Positions 25,110 to 39,200 of a stretch of DNA of 64,000 nucleotides are shown here, in pieces. Every line of letters begins with the position of its first letter. Position 1 is the first letter of the stretch. Source of the stretch: CAIKXD01 sp035439485 (GTDB taxonomy: Bacteria; Bacteroidota; Bacteroidia; UBA4408). A program made the position numbers and the translations under genes. The stretch is from positions 71,909-135,908 of the forward strand of contig DAORKI010000002.1 in assembly GCA_035439485.1 (NCBI GenBank), written 5' to 3'. A model generated the notes under the pieces. That model saw only the letters and a list, made by a program, of their open reading frames with translations, made no database searches and was not told the origin of the DNA.

Positions 25110-26918
25110 TTAAGCTGATACACTTTTGCTAACTCGCTTCCTTTCATTTTCATCAAGAATTGTTTTACGCATACGAATTGACTTTGGTGTCAACTCCACG
25201 TATTCATCTTCTTGAATATATTCCATGGCTTCCTCTAATGAAAATTTAATTGCAGGTGCAATTCGCATTTTTTCATCAGAACCTGAAGCACGCATATTGG
25301 TAAGCTTTTTAGTTTTAGTAATATTTACTGACAAATCATCGGGGCGTGTATGTTCACCAATCACTTGGCCGGCATAAATTTCTTCGCCTGGTTCTACAAA
25401 GAAGAAACCTCGATCTTGTAACTTATCGATACTATAAGCAATAGCAGTGCCAGTTTCCATGCTAATTAAGGAACCCGAAATTCTACCTGCTATTTCACCT
25501 TTCCAAGGTTCAAAACCTTTTAAACGATGATTCATTATGGCTTCACCGGCTGTAGCTGTTAATACTTTATTTCTTAACCCAATAATACCTCTCGATGGAA
25601 TTGTGAATTCTAAATGAATCATATCTCCCTTTGGTTCCATAATTATCATATCACCTTTTCTTTGACTCACTAATTCTATTACTTTACCAGAAACAGGCTC
25701 TGGAACATCTACCGTTAGAGTTTCAACTGGCTCACATTTTATTCCATCAATAGATTTTACAATAACTTGAGGTTGCCCCACCTGCAATTCATACCCTTCT
25801 CTACGCATAGTTTCAATAAGAATACTTAAATGAAGGATTCCGCGTCCGAATACTAAAAAAGCATCAGCACTGTCAGTTTCATCAACACGCAACGCTAGGT
25901 TTTTTTCCATTTCCTTAAACAATCTTTCGCGCACGTGCCTTGAGGTTAAAAACTTGCCTTCTCTGCCAAAAAAAGGTGAATTGTTAATGGTAAATAACAT
26001 ACTCATTGTAGGCTCATCAATGCTTATTGGTTTTAAACCTTCAGGGTTTTCAAAATCGGCAATGGTATCTCCAATTTCAAAACCCTCAATGCCTGTAACA
26101 GCACATAAATCACCGCTTTTAACTTCATTAACTTTGGCTCGTCCTAAACCTTCAAAAACAAACAACTCTTTTATTCTTGATTTTACAATACTTCCATCTC
26201 TTTTAACTAGAGAAACTGGCATGTTTTCACGAATATTACCCCTAAAAACTCTACCAATTGCAATTCGACCAACAAAGCTACTAAAGTCAAGAGATGTAAT
26301 TTGCATTTGTAAACTTCCTTCATGATAAGGTGCTGGTGGAATATTTTCAATGATGCAATCTAATAAAGGAACTATGTCGGAAGTAACTTCCTTATAGTCA
26401 TTACTCATCCAACCTTGCTTACTGCTGCCATAAACCGTTGGAAAATTTAACTGTTCTTCAGTGGCATCTAAATTAAAAAACAAGTCAAAAACTTCGTCAT
26501 GAACTTCATCAGGACGGCAATTTGGCTTGTCCACTTTATTAATCACCAAAATTGCCTTTAAGCCAAGCTGTAATGCTTTTTGCAACACAAATCTTGTTTG
26601 TGGCATGGTTCCTTCAAAAGCATCTACCAATAGTAAAACACCATCTGCCATATTCAATACGCGTTCAACTTCACCCCCGAAATCGCTATGTCCTGGAGTG
26701 TCAATAATATTAATTTTAACTCCGTTATAGTTAATTGATACATTCTTTGCAAGAATAGTTATCCCTCTTTCCCTTTCTAAATCATTATTATCAAGTATTA
26801 ACTCTCCTGATTCTTGATTTTCACGAAATAGTTTACTTTGATGCAACATTTTGTCTACCAATGTGGTCTTTCCGTGGTCAACATGGGCAATAATCGCAAT
26901 ATTTCTAATAGCTTGCAT
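25110..26918 (-). CDS. typA: Ribosome-binding translational GTPase TypA/BipA
   Basis: TypA is an EF-G-like GTPase that binds the 70S ribosome and assists large-subunit assembly, especially at low temperature. The 602-residue protein has the P-loop AHVDHGKTTL (11-20), DTPGHSDFGGEV, NKVDKPNCRPDEV, domains II and V (LHLSILIETMRREGYEL), and the BipA-specific C-terminus (NITKTKKLTNMRASGSDEKMR, shown in part as KLTNMRASGSDEKM). It is a monocistronic leftward gene. Confidence 0.97.
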   Translation of the reverse strand: MQAIRNIAIIAHVDHGKTTLVDKMLHQSKLFRENQESGELILDNNDLERERGITILAKNVSINYNGVKINIIDTPGHSDFGGEVERVLNMADGVLLLVDAFEGTMPQTRFVLQKALQLGLKAILVINKVDKPNCRPDEVHDEVFDLFFNLDATEEQLNFPTVYGSSKQGWMSNDYKEVTSDIVPLLDCIIENIPPAPYHEGSLQMQITSLDFSSFVGRIAIGRVFRGNIRENMPVSLVKRDGSIVKSRIKELFVFEGLGRAKVNEVKSGDLCAVTGIEGFEIGDTIADFENPEGLKPISIDEPTMSMLFTINNSPFFGREGKFLTSRHVRERLFKEMEKNLALRVDETDSADAFLVFGRGILHLSILIETMRREGYELQVGQPQVIVKSIDGIKCEPVETLTVDVPEPVSGKVIELVSQRKGDMIIMEPKGDMIHLEFTIPSRGIIGLRNKVLTATAGEAIMNHRLKGFEPWKGEIAGRISGSLISMETGTAIAYSIDKLQDRGFFFVEPGEEIYAGQVIGEHTRPDDLSVNITKTKKLTNMRASGSDEKMRIAPAIKFSLEEAMEYIQEDEYVELTPKSIRMRKTILDENERKRVSKSVSA

Positions 26919-26944
26919 TTTATAGGCTTATTTTTTTAAGGGCG

Positions 26945-26970
26945 CAAAGGTAGTAATAATATTAATGCAA
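26945..26970 (-). promoter_or_regulatory. Probable typA promoter
   Basis: On the minus strand TACCTTTG (26952-26945) is a perfect TAnnTTTG -7 element, 27 nt upstream of the typA ATG. A TTG at 26970-26968 lies 15 nt upstream, slightly closer than optimal. Confidence 0.5.
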
Positions 26971-27212
26971 TTTTCATTTTCCCAAAGTAATATTTGCCTA
27001 TTATTAAAATAGATTTAACTATGAAATATTAATCCTTGTATATGAAATTATCATATTTTGAACATGCAATTTATTAATTTAACAATTCAGGAATTAATTC
27101 ATATTTTCCTAATCATAGAATTTTATTAAAAAAACCTCGGTAAATATTCCTCATTATTGACTTTTTTTGCTTACTTTTATGCATTAAACTTTCGATTCTA
27201 ATTCATAATTTC

Positions 27213-30200
27213 ATGAAAACTAATATTTTTAAAATTTTTTGCTTATTGTCATTTAGTTTCATGCAGCATTCTTTTGCTCAATGGACTACACCAACAGTTG
27301 ATGCAATAAACGATGGCGTTGGAAATTATCCAAACAACTATACCTCTGGAGCAACCAATTGGGCATTAACTTGGAACAACACTGATTTATTTGTGTGTTT
27401 AAACAATGCTAATCAAACTGAAGCAGTTTCAATTTATCTTGATGTTGATCCTATAGTTCCAGTTAATGGTGGTGCAAATGGGAATGGAACTTTGGTAGGT
27501 TTAAATTATGATGGTTTTACCACAAGACCTAATTTACCATTTAGAGCTGATGTTTGTATTTATATTCACAATGGCTCTCGTGAAATTTTAAGAAGAGATG
27601 GTGCAAATGGCTGGACCTCTCTTGGTGCAGGTGTTGATGGAATTTGTGGTGGTGGAACTAACGATGCAACTGGCAATGTTAATGGACAATTTGCGACAAA
27701 TGATAATGGTAATGGAAACAGCGGTGATGATAGAAGAGAATTCAGAATTTCTTGGTCCAGATTACAAGGGGTAATAAATGGTGGAATTAGACCAAACGCT
27801 TTCAATTGGATGGGCTATATTTCCAGAAATAATGAGATGTACGCACAAGTGCCTTCAGAAAATTATGGAGGTACCAATGTAATTGGTAATAGTAACGGAA
27901 TAATAAGATATTTTACAGTTTCTAACACAACTAATGGCAGTTCTACAAACCCATTTGGGCAAAACTCTTTTACTCAGCCAATAACTGCTTCAAATGCTGC
28001 ATTTGGAGCTATTTCTGCTTTTGATTTCACCATGAACAGCAGTGGTCAAACAATCACTAGAACAGCTGGTGGAGGACAATCTTGGAATATCACAGGCAAT
28101 TTAGTAATTGCTGCAGGAACCTTAAGCTCAGGAACTTCTACCACTGCGATAAGTACAAACAATTTGGATATAAGAGGGGGGACATTTACCTTGTCGGGCA
28201 GTGCAGGTGGGGATTTAAATGTTTCTGGAAACTTTATTAAAACTAGTGGTACTTTTAATTGCAATGGCCGTCAAGTTAATTTCAACGGCAGCACTGCACA
28301 AACCTATAGTAGTAACGCAACACAAACAATTAATTATTTATTAATTTCAAATACAGGTGGAACAGTTACAGCAAATAGTTCAATTACAGTTCCAAATAAT
28401 TTAACTATTAATGCAGGTGCTAATTGTCGTTTGAACATGGGCAATAACACTTTAAATTTAACTAGTTCGGTAGGAAATATAATTAATGGGAATTTAAGAA
28501 TAGGAGGTACAGGAGGCACTATTACAGGAACTTCAGCTGCAAATACAACATTTGGAGCAGGAAGTTATTATGAACACAATTACTCAACAGTCGATGGTAG
28601 TATTCCAATGGCTACCTGGAACTCAAGCTCAACTTGTTTAATAATGGGCTACACAACAGGAACCCAACCAACCAGTGGATTAAATCAAAACTTCGGAAAC
28701 TTTGTTTGGAACTGTCCTTCGCAAACAACTTCACCTATGTTAGATGGAGAGCTCACTACAGTTAACGGCAATCTTGAAATTTTAGCCCTTAATGGAAATG
28801 AAATCGGAATAACTACTAATGTTTTTTGTACCCTCACCATAGGTGGTGACCTTACTATTGCTGATGGTATTTTTGCACTTGCAACGGGCGGTGCAAGTTG
28901 TAATTTGATTATTAATGGCAATTTAAATTTAAATAGTGCTAGTTCCTTTTTGTTACTCACGGACATTGCTAGTACAGGAGGTAATGGCATCATTAATATT
29001 ACTGGCAACTTAAATCACAATGATGGTACAATTGATTTGGCTACTAGCGATTTTGATGGTTTGATAACGGTTGGGGGAGATTACACACAATCAGCTTCAG
29101 CTGTACTTAGTGTATTTAGTTTATCACTTTCAACAGGAAGCTATGTTGAGTTTAATGGACCTGGTGTGCAAAATGTTACATTAAATGGGACCATCACAAG
29201 CAATGTTAACTTTAGAGTTAATGGTGGCGGAATTAATTTAACTGGTATTTTATCATTAAACGATAATGCTAATGGAGGTTCTTGGGGCGCTTCGCTTAGA
29301 ATGAGCCAAGGCAGTATTACTGGAAGCGGAACAGTATTTTATGATCAAACTGGTGGTTATTCAACATTAATTTATGATGCAAGTACTGCTGCTCAAACCA
29401 CTAACAATATTGAATTTCCTGCCATAAATGGCCCAATGAATTTAATCATTGATAATACTTTTGCAACCAATACAGTTACATTGCATGCCAGCCGTACAAT
29501 AGGTGGCACCATAACATTAAATCAAGGAATACTTGTTTTAAATGGAAATAATCTTAGTGTGGTGGAACCTCCTGTAGGAGGAAATGCAAATTCTTATGTA
29601 AAAACTAATGGCGCAGGATTTTTACAAATTGCACTGATGGGTGGTGGATTTTCATTTAATTTTCCCGTAGGAAATTCATCTTACAATCCAATTACAATTG
29701 CCAATAGTGGAACGACTGATTCTTACAGCGTGAGAGTAACTGACGGTACTCCGCCATCTCCAAATGACCCAACCAAAGTTATTAACCGAAGTTGGATAGT
29801 AAGTGAAGGTACGATTGGTGGTTCTAACATTAATCTGATTGCCAATTGGAATTCACCAAGTGAAGAAGCCATTAACTTTAATTCAGGTGTAACTAGAAGA
29901 TTTGGAATGTGGAATGGAGCTTCATGGAGCCAAAATGGTGCTAGTGTGGGCGGTTCAAATCCATATTATTTTTCTACCTTATCCAGTTTTGCCTCTGTTG
30001 GCACATTTGCTTTAGGAAAGGATGATGCCTTTATTTCATCAGCAACAACATATACATGGAATGGAAGCACAAATGGAACTTGGTCAACAGCTACCAATTG
30101 GACTCCTAATGGAATTCCTGGTGCAAGTGACAATGTAGTATTTAATGTGGTGGGAACCAATCCTACCAACTTTAATTCCACTCAAACAGTTAATGATTTA

Positions 30201-33200
30201 ACATTGAATGGCACTGGTAGTCTTAATTTGGGTGCTTCAGGAAATATTACAATAGCAGGTAATTTTACCTATGTAAATACTGCTTCAGCAAACTTTGATT
30301 GCGCCAGCACACTTAATGTTAATAGTGCTGCTTCTCAAACAATACCTGCGTTTAATTATGGGAATTTAAACATAAATGGAGGACCAAGAGTTTTGTCAAA
30401 TGCCGCAACTATTAATATTTGTGGGAACTATACACCAACATCTGGAGTTACAACTACAACGGGAAGCACAGTGAATTTTAATGGAACCGTTGCACAGAAC
30501 ATACTAACAACTTCAGCAACTTTTAATAATTTAATTATTTCAAACACGGCAGCTAATGTTACCTCGTCAGTTGCCGTTACCATAACTAACAATCTAACAA
30601 TTAATGCAGGCGCTAATTGCAGGTTTGACATTGGTACAAATACACTCACTTTAACAGGTAGTACAGCAAATATTATCAACGGAACTTTAAGAGCAGGCGG
30701 AACTTCAGGTTCAATTGTAGGTATGACCGCATTAAACACAACTTTCTCTGCAACTGGCACTTATGAGCACAATTACACCACAATTGCTGGTACTATTCCA
30801 ACAGCAACTTGGAATGCGGCTTCAAATTGTAATGTCATTGGCTATACAACTAATGTAGGTGCCACTGGAGGTTTATCTCAAAATTTTGGCAATTTCACCT
30901 GGAATTGTCCTTTACAAACTGGGGCATTGAACCTTTTAGGTGGTTTTAATGGAGCAATCATTGCAGGAAATTTAAATGTGATAGCAACAAATAGCGGCTC
31001 ATTACGATTAACAGGTTCAGCATCTTTTACACTAACCATCAATGGTAATTTAAATGTTTCGGGAGGTACCTTTGCATTTACAAACGCACTCACACCTAAT
31101 GCGCCCAACATTACAATAAATATAGGTGGTGTTTTTAATATTACCGGTGGTGTCACAAATTTTCAAACTCCACCGCCTGCCTCCACAGGTGGAATTCCAA
31201 CCTTTACTGTTGCTACAAGTTCGTTTAATATGTCAGCTGGGTCATTAGTTATTTACAATGCCTCAGCAGGTTTAGGTTCAACAGCAACCATTAATATTTC
31301 AGGAAACTTTACGCAAAGTGGTGGAACAGTTAATAATTGTTCGATTGGCGCTGCAAATGGTACAATTACGACTTGGAATATACTTGGAAATTTCAATCAA
31401 ACTGCTGGAACATATACAGGAGCTTCTTTAGGGATAAACCCCGAAATATACTTAAATGTAAATGGTAGTTTCAGTCAATCTTTAGGTGCCACATTAAATG
31501 CAGGAGCTGCTATTCCTAAGTTTCAAATTGAATTTAAAGGAACTATTAACCAAAACGTTAGTGTTTCGGGCAGTACATTAAATAATATTTGGTGGAGATT
31601 AAATAATGCTGCTGGTATTACACTTGCTACAAACATTAATATTAATTCTCTTGGAAAATTTATTCGTACTAATGGCGCTATCGCAGGCATTGGTGCAATT
31701 GTTTACGCTGGTGGAAGTCAATTGCGTTATAACGGTACTACAAATATAACATCCACTGATAAAGAATGGCCTTCAGCAATGACAAGTGTTTCAGTTGAAA
31801 TTGATAATGTTGCAGGGGTTAATATGCATGCTTCACGCACTGCTGTTGGACCTGGTGGCGAAGTGAGGCTCACTAATGGTTGTTTATATTTAGGAAATAA
31901 TGACTTATTAATTGATTACGTTGGTAGCGGAAACTATTCTATAACAAGCCCTTCATCCACCAATATGTTTGTTACCAATGGTACTGGTCAATTCATGCTT
32001 AGTACCTATGTTAGGTCTGGGTCACCGGTTGGTTCCGATAATTATGCTTTTCAAATTGGTGAAAATACAGGTAGTGCAGAATATACCCCTGTTCATATAA
32101 AGTTTTTCAAAAATACAGTGAGTAGAATTATTGGTCTAAGGGTGGTTGATGCAATTAGCCCTAACATTAACACGCCAATTGCTGCAACTGATTATTTAAG
32201 TAGATACTGGATTGTAACCGAAAATACTGCCGGAGGTCTTTACAGAGATTCAATTACGGTGTTCTATGCTCCTAGTGATGTAAATGGTACTGAGGCAAAT
32301 CTTAAGTTCAGTACTTTTAGTGCAGGAAATTGGACTGAGCACGGAACCACTGTAACTGCAGGAACTAAATTAGAAGGTTTTCAGCCATCTACTGCTGCTT
32401 TTACTCAAACATATTTGCCTTTAAATGGATTGGAAATAACAGGTAGAAGAGCTCCGAATACTATTACTTGGGTTGGAACAACTTCAAATGATTGGAACAC
32501 AGGAAGTAATTGGAGTTCAGGAACAGTACCAACATCAACACAAAATGTAATCATTGGCGTTTCTTCTCCAAATCCTTGTAATATTAATTCTGCATCATAC
32601 ACTGTCAATGACTTAACATTAAACGGAACTGGAGTATTAAATTTAGCTGCTGGAACATCACTTTCAATTAATGGTAACTTCACCTATGTAAATACCGCTA
32701 CAGCAAACTTCAATTGCAGTAGCACACTCAATATCGCTTCTACATCTTCACAAAATATTCCAGCTTTAAATTATGGAAATTTAAATTTAACTGGTGGGCC
32801 TAGGGTTTTTGCCAACACTGGCACCATAGCAATTTGTGGAAATTATACCCCTAGCGCGGGAATTACTACAACCACTGGAAGTACTATCAATTTTAACGGA
32901 ACTACAGCACAAAGCATTTTAAGCAATGCAGCTACATTCAACAATTTAACTATATCGAACACTGCATCAACAGTTACTTCGGGTGTTAATGTTACTTTGA
33001 GTGGTACAGGAACCATTAATTCAAATGCTATTTTTGATCAAAGTGCTGCCATATTTACTATCAATGCCACTACTACTACCAATGTGAGTGGTACCTTTCG
33101 AAATTCTGGCGGAACAATTGTCAATAGTGGCACATTAAACTTCTTAGCCACTGGTGTGTATCATCATGCTCGGAATGGGGGTTCAATTGTTAACGCTACA

Positions 33201-36200
33201 ACATGGAATGCTGGTTCACTTTGTAATATTACAGGGGTAATTGGAACTATGCCTTCAGGTTTAAATCAAACATTTTCAGACTTTACCTACAATTGTGCTG
33301 GACAAACTGCTTCAATAAGTTTTTCCTTTACTTCCCTTTTTAGTTGTAGAGATTTCACCTTTGTTAATTCAAATGGTTTCAATACAAGCATGATTTCTGG
33401 AACTTCAGCAACAATGACTATAAATAGAAATATGTTGGTTCAAGGAGGTGTTTTAAGAGGAACTGCAGGTGCTGGAGTTGCTACCATAAATATAACCGGA
33501 AATTTTACGATTTCGGGCGGAACTTTTGAAGTTTCAGCTGGGTCAGGAGGAGCAACAGTAAATCATACAGGCAACTTTACACAAAGTGCAGGTACAATTA
33601 CTAGAACTACAGGCACAGCTACTTGGAATTTCAGAAAAATTGGCGCTCCATTGGCATATGCTATACAAAATATCTCTCAATCAGGAGGAACTATTTCTGG
33701 TACATTAACCTTCAATGCTGGAGTTGCTGGACCAACCTATTCACAACCAACTCTTCTTACTAATTTTGCTATTGGTGCTGGAGGTACTTTTGCAGTTACT
33801 TCTGGCTCAGGTATCGATTTTTCAACCTTTGTTTTATCAGGAAATATATTTACCTTATCCAATGGAGGCTTAGCAATTTCTGCGAACACTGCAGGATTTG
33901 TGACTGCCCCAACATTAAGCGGATCGGTTCAAACCACTACCAGAACTTTCAATGCTGCCTGTAATTTTGCTTTTACTGGTACTGCCTTGCAATCCACTGG
34001 AAGTGCTATGCCAGCTACAGCAACATACGTTTACATTGCTAATGTAAATAATGTGAATTTGTCAAGTTCATTAACCCTAAATGATGCTGGGTTTGGGGCT
34101 GGAGTCATTTTTGTTGCTGGACATTTACAGCTAGGTGTTAATAATTTAACTTTAACAGGAACAGCGCCTGCAATAACATCAGCTTCAGCTACGCAGCATA
34201 TTAAAACAAATGGCACAGGCAGACTAAGAAGAGTTGTAGCTGCAACACCAGTTGTTTTTCCAATTGGAAATGTCGCTTATAACCCAATCACATTAACAAA
34301 TTCAGGCACATCAGATACCTATGGTGTAAGAGTTATAGATGCTGTTGTATCGCCAGCTCCATACGATGCTTCCAAACTTATTAATAGATATTGGGAGGTT
34401 AATGAATCTATTGCCGGTGGAAGTAATATTATAAGCAATGCACAATACAATAGTGGTGAGCCAAATGCCAATTTTGCTGCAGGTGTTCAACTTAAAATGG
34501 GTTTACATAATGGCACAAATTGGTCTGAAAGTAATGCCAGTAGTTCAGGAGGTGGGCCATTTGTTGTAACAAATTCCACTAGTTTCTTACCTTCGGTGGC
34601 AACCTACACTTTAGGAGTTGGAAAAGACGATGGTTTTATACCTCCATTTTTTACCTATACTTGGAATGGTTCAATCAGTAATGACTGGGGAACCGCTGCA
34701 AATTGGACGCCATCAGGGATTCCAGCTGCTATTGACAATATTATCATTCCTACAAGCGGTTCTTACACCAATGAATTAGTTATTACTGGAAGTAGAAATA
34801 TTACAGACTTTGCTGTGAATGGCAATGGAAAATATACAATGAGTGCAGGTACTTCTTTAACAGTTACTGGAAATTATTCTTATTCCAGCTCTGTTTCCTC
34901 TACTTTTGACTGTTCAAGTACATTAACAATTTCTTCCAGTGTTTCTCAAACCATACCAGCCGCTAATTACGGAAATTTAGACCTGACAGGAGGAAACAGG
35001 GTATTAGCTAATTCAGGAATTATTGGTATTTGTGGAACTTTTACTAGAGGTGCTGGAGCTTATACATTAACTGGATCGACAGTTGATTACAATGGAACTG
35101 GAGTACAAACTTTAAGTATTGGCCAGTATAACAATCTTTCCATAAGTAATGCAAGAGGTTCAGCAAATTTGATATCACCAGCAGGAACAATTTCAGTTGG
35201 TGGTGTTTTTGATGTATCAACCTTGAGCGCCTATACTCCAGTTGTAAATGCTTCAAGTATTTTTGATTTTACTTCAGCAAGTGCTCAAACAATTCCAGCA
35301 TTTTATTATGGCCAATTAAACAATTCAGGAAACGGAAATAGAACTTGGGCAAACTCGGGAATCATTGATATAGCGCAAGGTTTTAATCCTACCACAGCAA
35401 CCAATACAATTACTGGAAGTACTATTAGATATTCAAACACTTCTGCTACAACATGGAGTTTGAGCTCCTTTACAACCAATGTGGCAAACAGATTGTACCA
35501 TAATTTAGAATTCGTTGGAGGAGCAAGCACTATTTGGCAGGAAGCTACTGCTTATAATTTTGGCATTACTGGAAATCTTACTCTTAGTGGACTAGGAAGA
35601 TTAAATGCGCATGCCAATGCTGGAACTATTACTTGGACTGTTGACGGAAATTTAATCATCAATGGAGGAGGTAATTTAACCATTTCTAATAGTGGTGGAA
35701 CAGCTACTTTTAATGTTATTGGAAATAGTAATGTAAGCGCAGGTTCAATAACAATAGTATCTTCAACAGTAGGAGCACTTACCCAGACATTCACCACTTC
35801 TGATTTGACATTAAGTGGAACAGGTAGTATAAATATGGATGCTGTAAATAACACAACTGTAGCCAGTGTTACTGTAAACGGAAATTTATCAATTACTAGC
35901 ACAACTGCTAATTGTGTTAACTTTGGTAGTGGAACTTCTAATACTAATAATGTAATTAATTTAAAAGGTAATTTAAACAAATCTGGTGTTGGAAACATAG
36001 GATTGACAGGTAGCTATGCTGCATCTGCAGGATTTATTTTTAATGGAGTGGGAATACAAACCTATTCTCATTTAGGAGCAGCCATGACAGGCGGAATTAT
36101 TACCATTGCAACAGGCAGTACTGTGCAACTTCTTACCAACTTAGTTACTGCCAATAGTGCTCAAACAAACCCACTTACAATTGCTGGTACGCTTGATTGC

Positions 36201-39200
36201 AGTACTTTTACTGTAAGTAATGGAAATGCAGCCAATACGTTTTCATTAACTGGCACTGGAAACCTTATAATTAACAACTCAGGCGGGGTATCTTCAACAA
36301 TTATTGGATTTGCAAATGCCAACACCACCTGGAGCAATGGTGCAACATTCACATTTAATGGGAACACACAAAATACTGGAATGAATGGATACGCAGCCAT
36401 AACTGTTGCCAATAATTACAATGTTACATGGTTAGGAACAACCAGTTTAACCATCGATAAAACACTTTCAATAACAACATTTAATTTTACCAATGCTGGT
36501 CTCATTCTTTTAGGTACATTTGATTTAACAATTACTAGTGCAGGAAGCATAGTAGGCGCAGGTTACTCGTCAACAAAAATGTTCGTAACCAATAGCAGTG
36601 GACAATTAAGAAAATCTTTTACAAGCCCTTCTTCTGTGGCTTTTACATGGCCAATTGGAGACAATACCGCAGGCGATGATTATTCACCAGTAACCATTAA
36701 CATTACTTCAGGAGGAAGTGGTACCGTTGGCTTTAGAGTTATTGATGCTGTTCATCCAAATAATGCACCAACTTTAAATTTTCTATCTCGATACTGGTCG
36801 GCAAGTACCACATTTGCGGTAGCTCACTCATGGAACGGAACGTTTTCATACACTGGCGCTGATATTAATGGTATAGAAACTAATATGAAATTAAATATTT
36901 GGGACCCTATAGCTTTAGGATGGACAGAATACTCAAGTAGTTCAGCTGGTGCTAATGTCTTAAATGTTTCATCTGGTCCAGCTGCGGGTAGCTTATCGAG
37001 TACAGATATTACAGGACGAACCGATATCCCAGTTTACTACCAATCAGTTGCAGCTGGAGCATGGTCATCGGCATCAAATTGGGAAGTAGCAGATAACATT
37101 GGGTTTGTTGGTGCTATTCCAGCAGTGGTAGCTCCTAATAATGTTAATAGTGGTGGTATTTGGATAAGAAGTGGAAGCCCAATCACAATTGGTTCTAACA
37201 TCACTGCTGATCAAATTACTGTAGATGCTGGAGCAATTTTGACAATTGGTGTTGGAGGAGATTTCACATTAGCCAATGGAGTAGGAACCGATTTAACTAT
37301 TGATGGTGATTTTAATGTAAATAACACATGTACAACAAACCCAGGGTCAAGTGTTGCCTTAAATGGCACTTGGACTACAACTGTTGGATCAGGTGTGCTA
37401 ACTACCATTGGAAGTTTGGTAGTATCATCTACTGGAGTTTATACCAACAATGTAAATGGTGGAAGTATTCCAACGGGTACATGGAATGCTGGATCTAAGT
37501 TAAACATTCAGGGGGTCACGAATTCAGGCTTGACAGGTGGATTGGGACAACTTTTTTGGGATGTAGAATGGAATTGTTCATCACAAACTAATGCTATTAA
37601 TTTATCAACAACTCCTTTTGTTACCATTGCTAATGATTTTATTGTAACAAATACCAATGGATTTGATTTACGATTGTTTTCTGGTAGTACAGGGGGTACA
37701 ACTAATATTAATGGAGATTTAATTATTAATGGAGGAAATTTGGCATTATCTGGAGGTGGCGCATCAACCTCATCAACAGTAGATGTAAACATTGGTGGTA
37801 ATGTAATACTCAATGGAGGAACACTTTCAACAGCTGGCTTATCAAATATTGCAGCTCAAACATGTAATTTCAACATTACAGGAAATATGAACCTTAATGG
37901 GGGAAATTTAAATATTTATACAGGCGCATTTACAATTACAGCAAATCACACCATCAACTTAATAGGAAATCTTGCTATTACCAGTGGAACAATTTCAAGA
38001 ACAGGAGTATTGACTAGTATTTTTAGATTCAATAAATCAAGTGGTGTTCAAACATACAACTCCACTGCACCAGGTACTTCTATTTCTAGCAGTCCAATTT
38101 TGTGGGAAGTTGGAAATGGAACTACTAGCCCAACTTTACAACTAAATTCTGATTTTATAGAACATGCGGCTTCCATCATGAATGTTCAAAATCTTGCCAC
38201 TTTAGATGTTGGAAATTTAATTGTTGCTGGAACAACTGCTGGTGTAAATGGGAGTTTCAATTTAAATTCAGGGGCTACTTTAATAACTGCCAATACCGCT
38301 GGTATAGTAGCTGCATTAGCTGCAACTTCAGGATCTATTCAAACAGGATCAGCTAAAACATTTCATACAAATGCTAATTATACCTACAATGCAGCGGTAA
38401 ATCAAGTAACTGGCACAGGGTTACCAACGCCACATACAGGAGTACTAAGGATTGATAATTCTGGAGGGGCTGTTACATTGACAAACGTACCGTCTACTGG
38501 AAGTACATTGATTTTAGCTAATGGTATATTTCAAATAGGAATAGGCCAAACTTACAACATTGCTAATGGCGGAACTATAACTGGAATAGCTGGTGATTTT
38601 GCTGTTGGCTCAATTGGAGGAACCATTAATTTTATAGGAGCGGGAACATTTACTGGAAACACCAATCCATATAATGTTTACATCAACGGAAGTGTAAATT
38701 TTGGAAACACGACTACCATTCAAAATAGTGGAACAATGAGAATTAATGCTGGAGGAGCAGCAATATCAAATGCTCCAGCATATGCAACAGGTTCAGTTTT
38801 AGAATATAATACTGGTGGAATTTACCATAGAGGTATTGAATGGAGCACTACCTCAGGTAAAGGATTTCCGTATCATGTTACTGTTATAAATAGTACCTTA
38901 AATCCTGCTGGTCCTGGAGCTATCAATGCTTCAATGCCGTTTAATTTAGCTGGTGATTTATCAATTAATTCTTCAGGTGCAATTATGATGAATCATAGTG
39001 GTAATAACATGTTAGTGCCACTTATAATTAATGGAAATTTAAACTTAATTGGAAATCTTTCTGCCTCAGGAGCAGCTGGAGGAGATATCGCATTAAAAGG
39101 AAATTGGGATAATAATGGTGCTGCAATAAATAATTTTACGCCTAACAATCGAGCCGTAACATTAAATGGCACTTCTATACAAAATATTGGAGGCACCAAC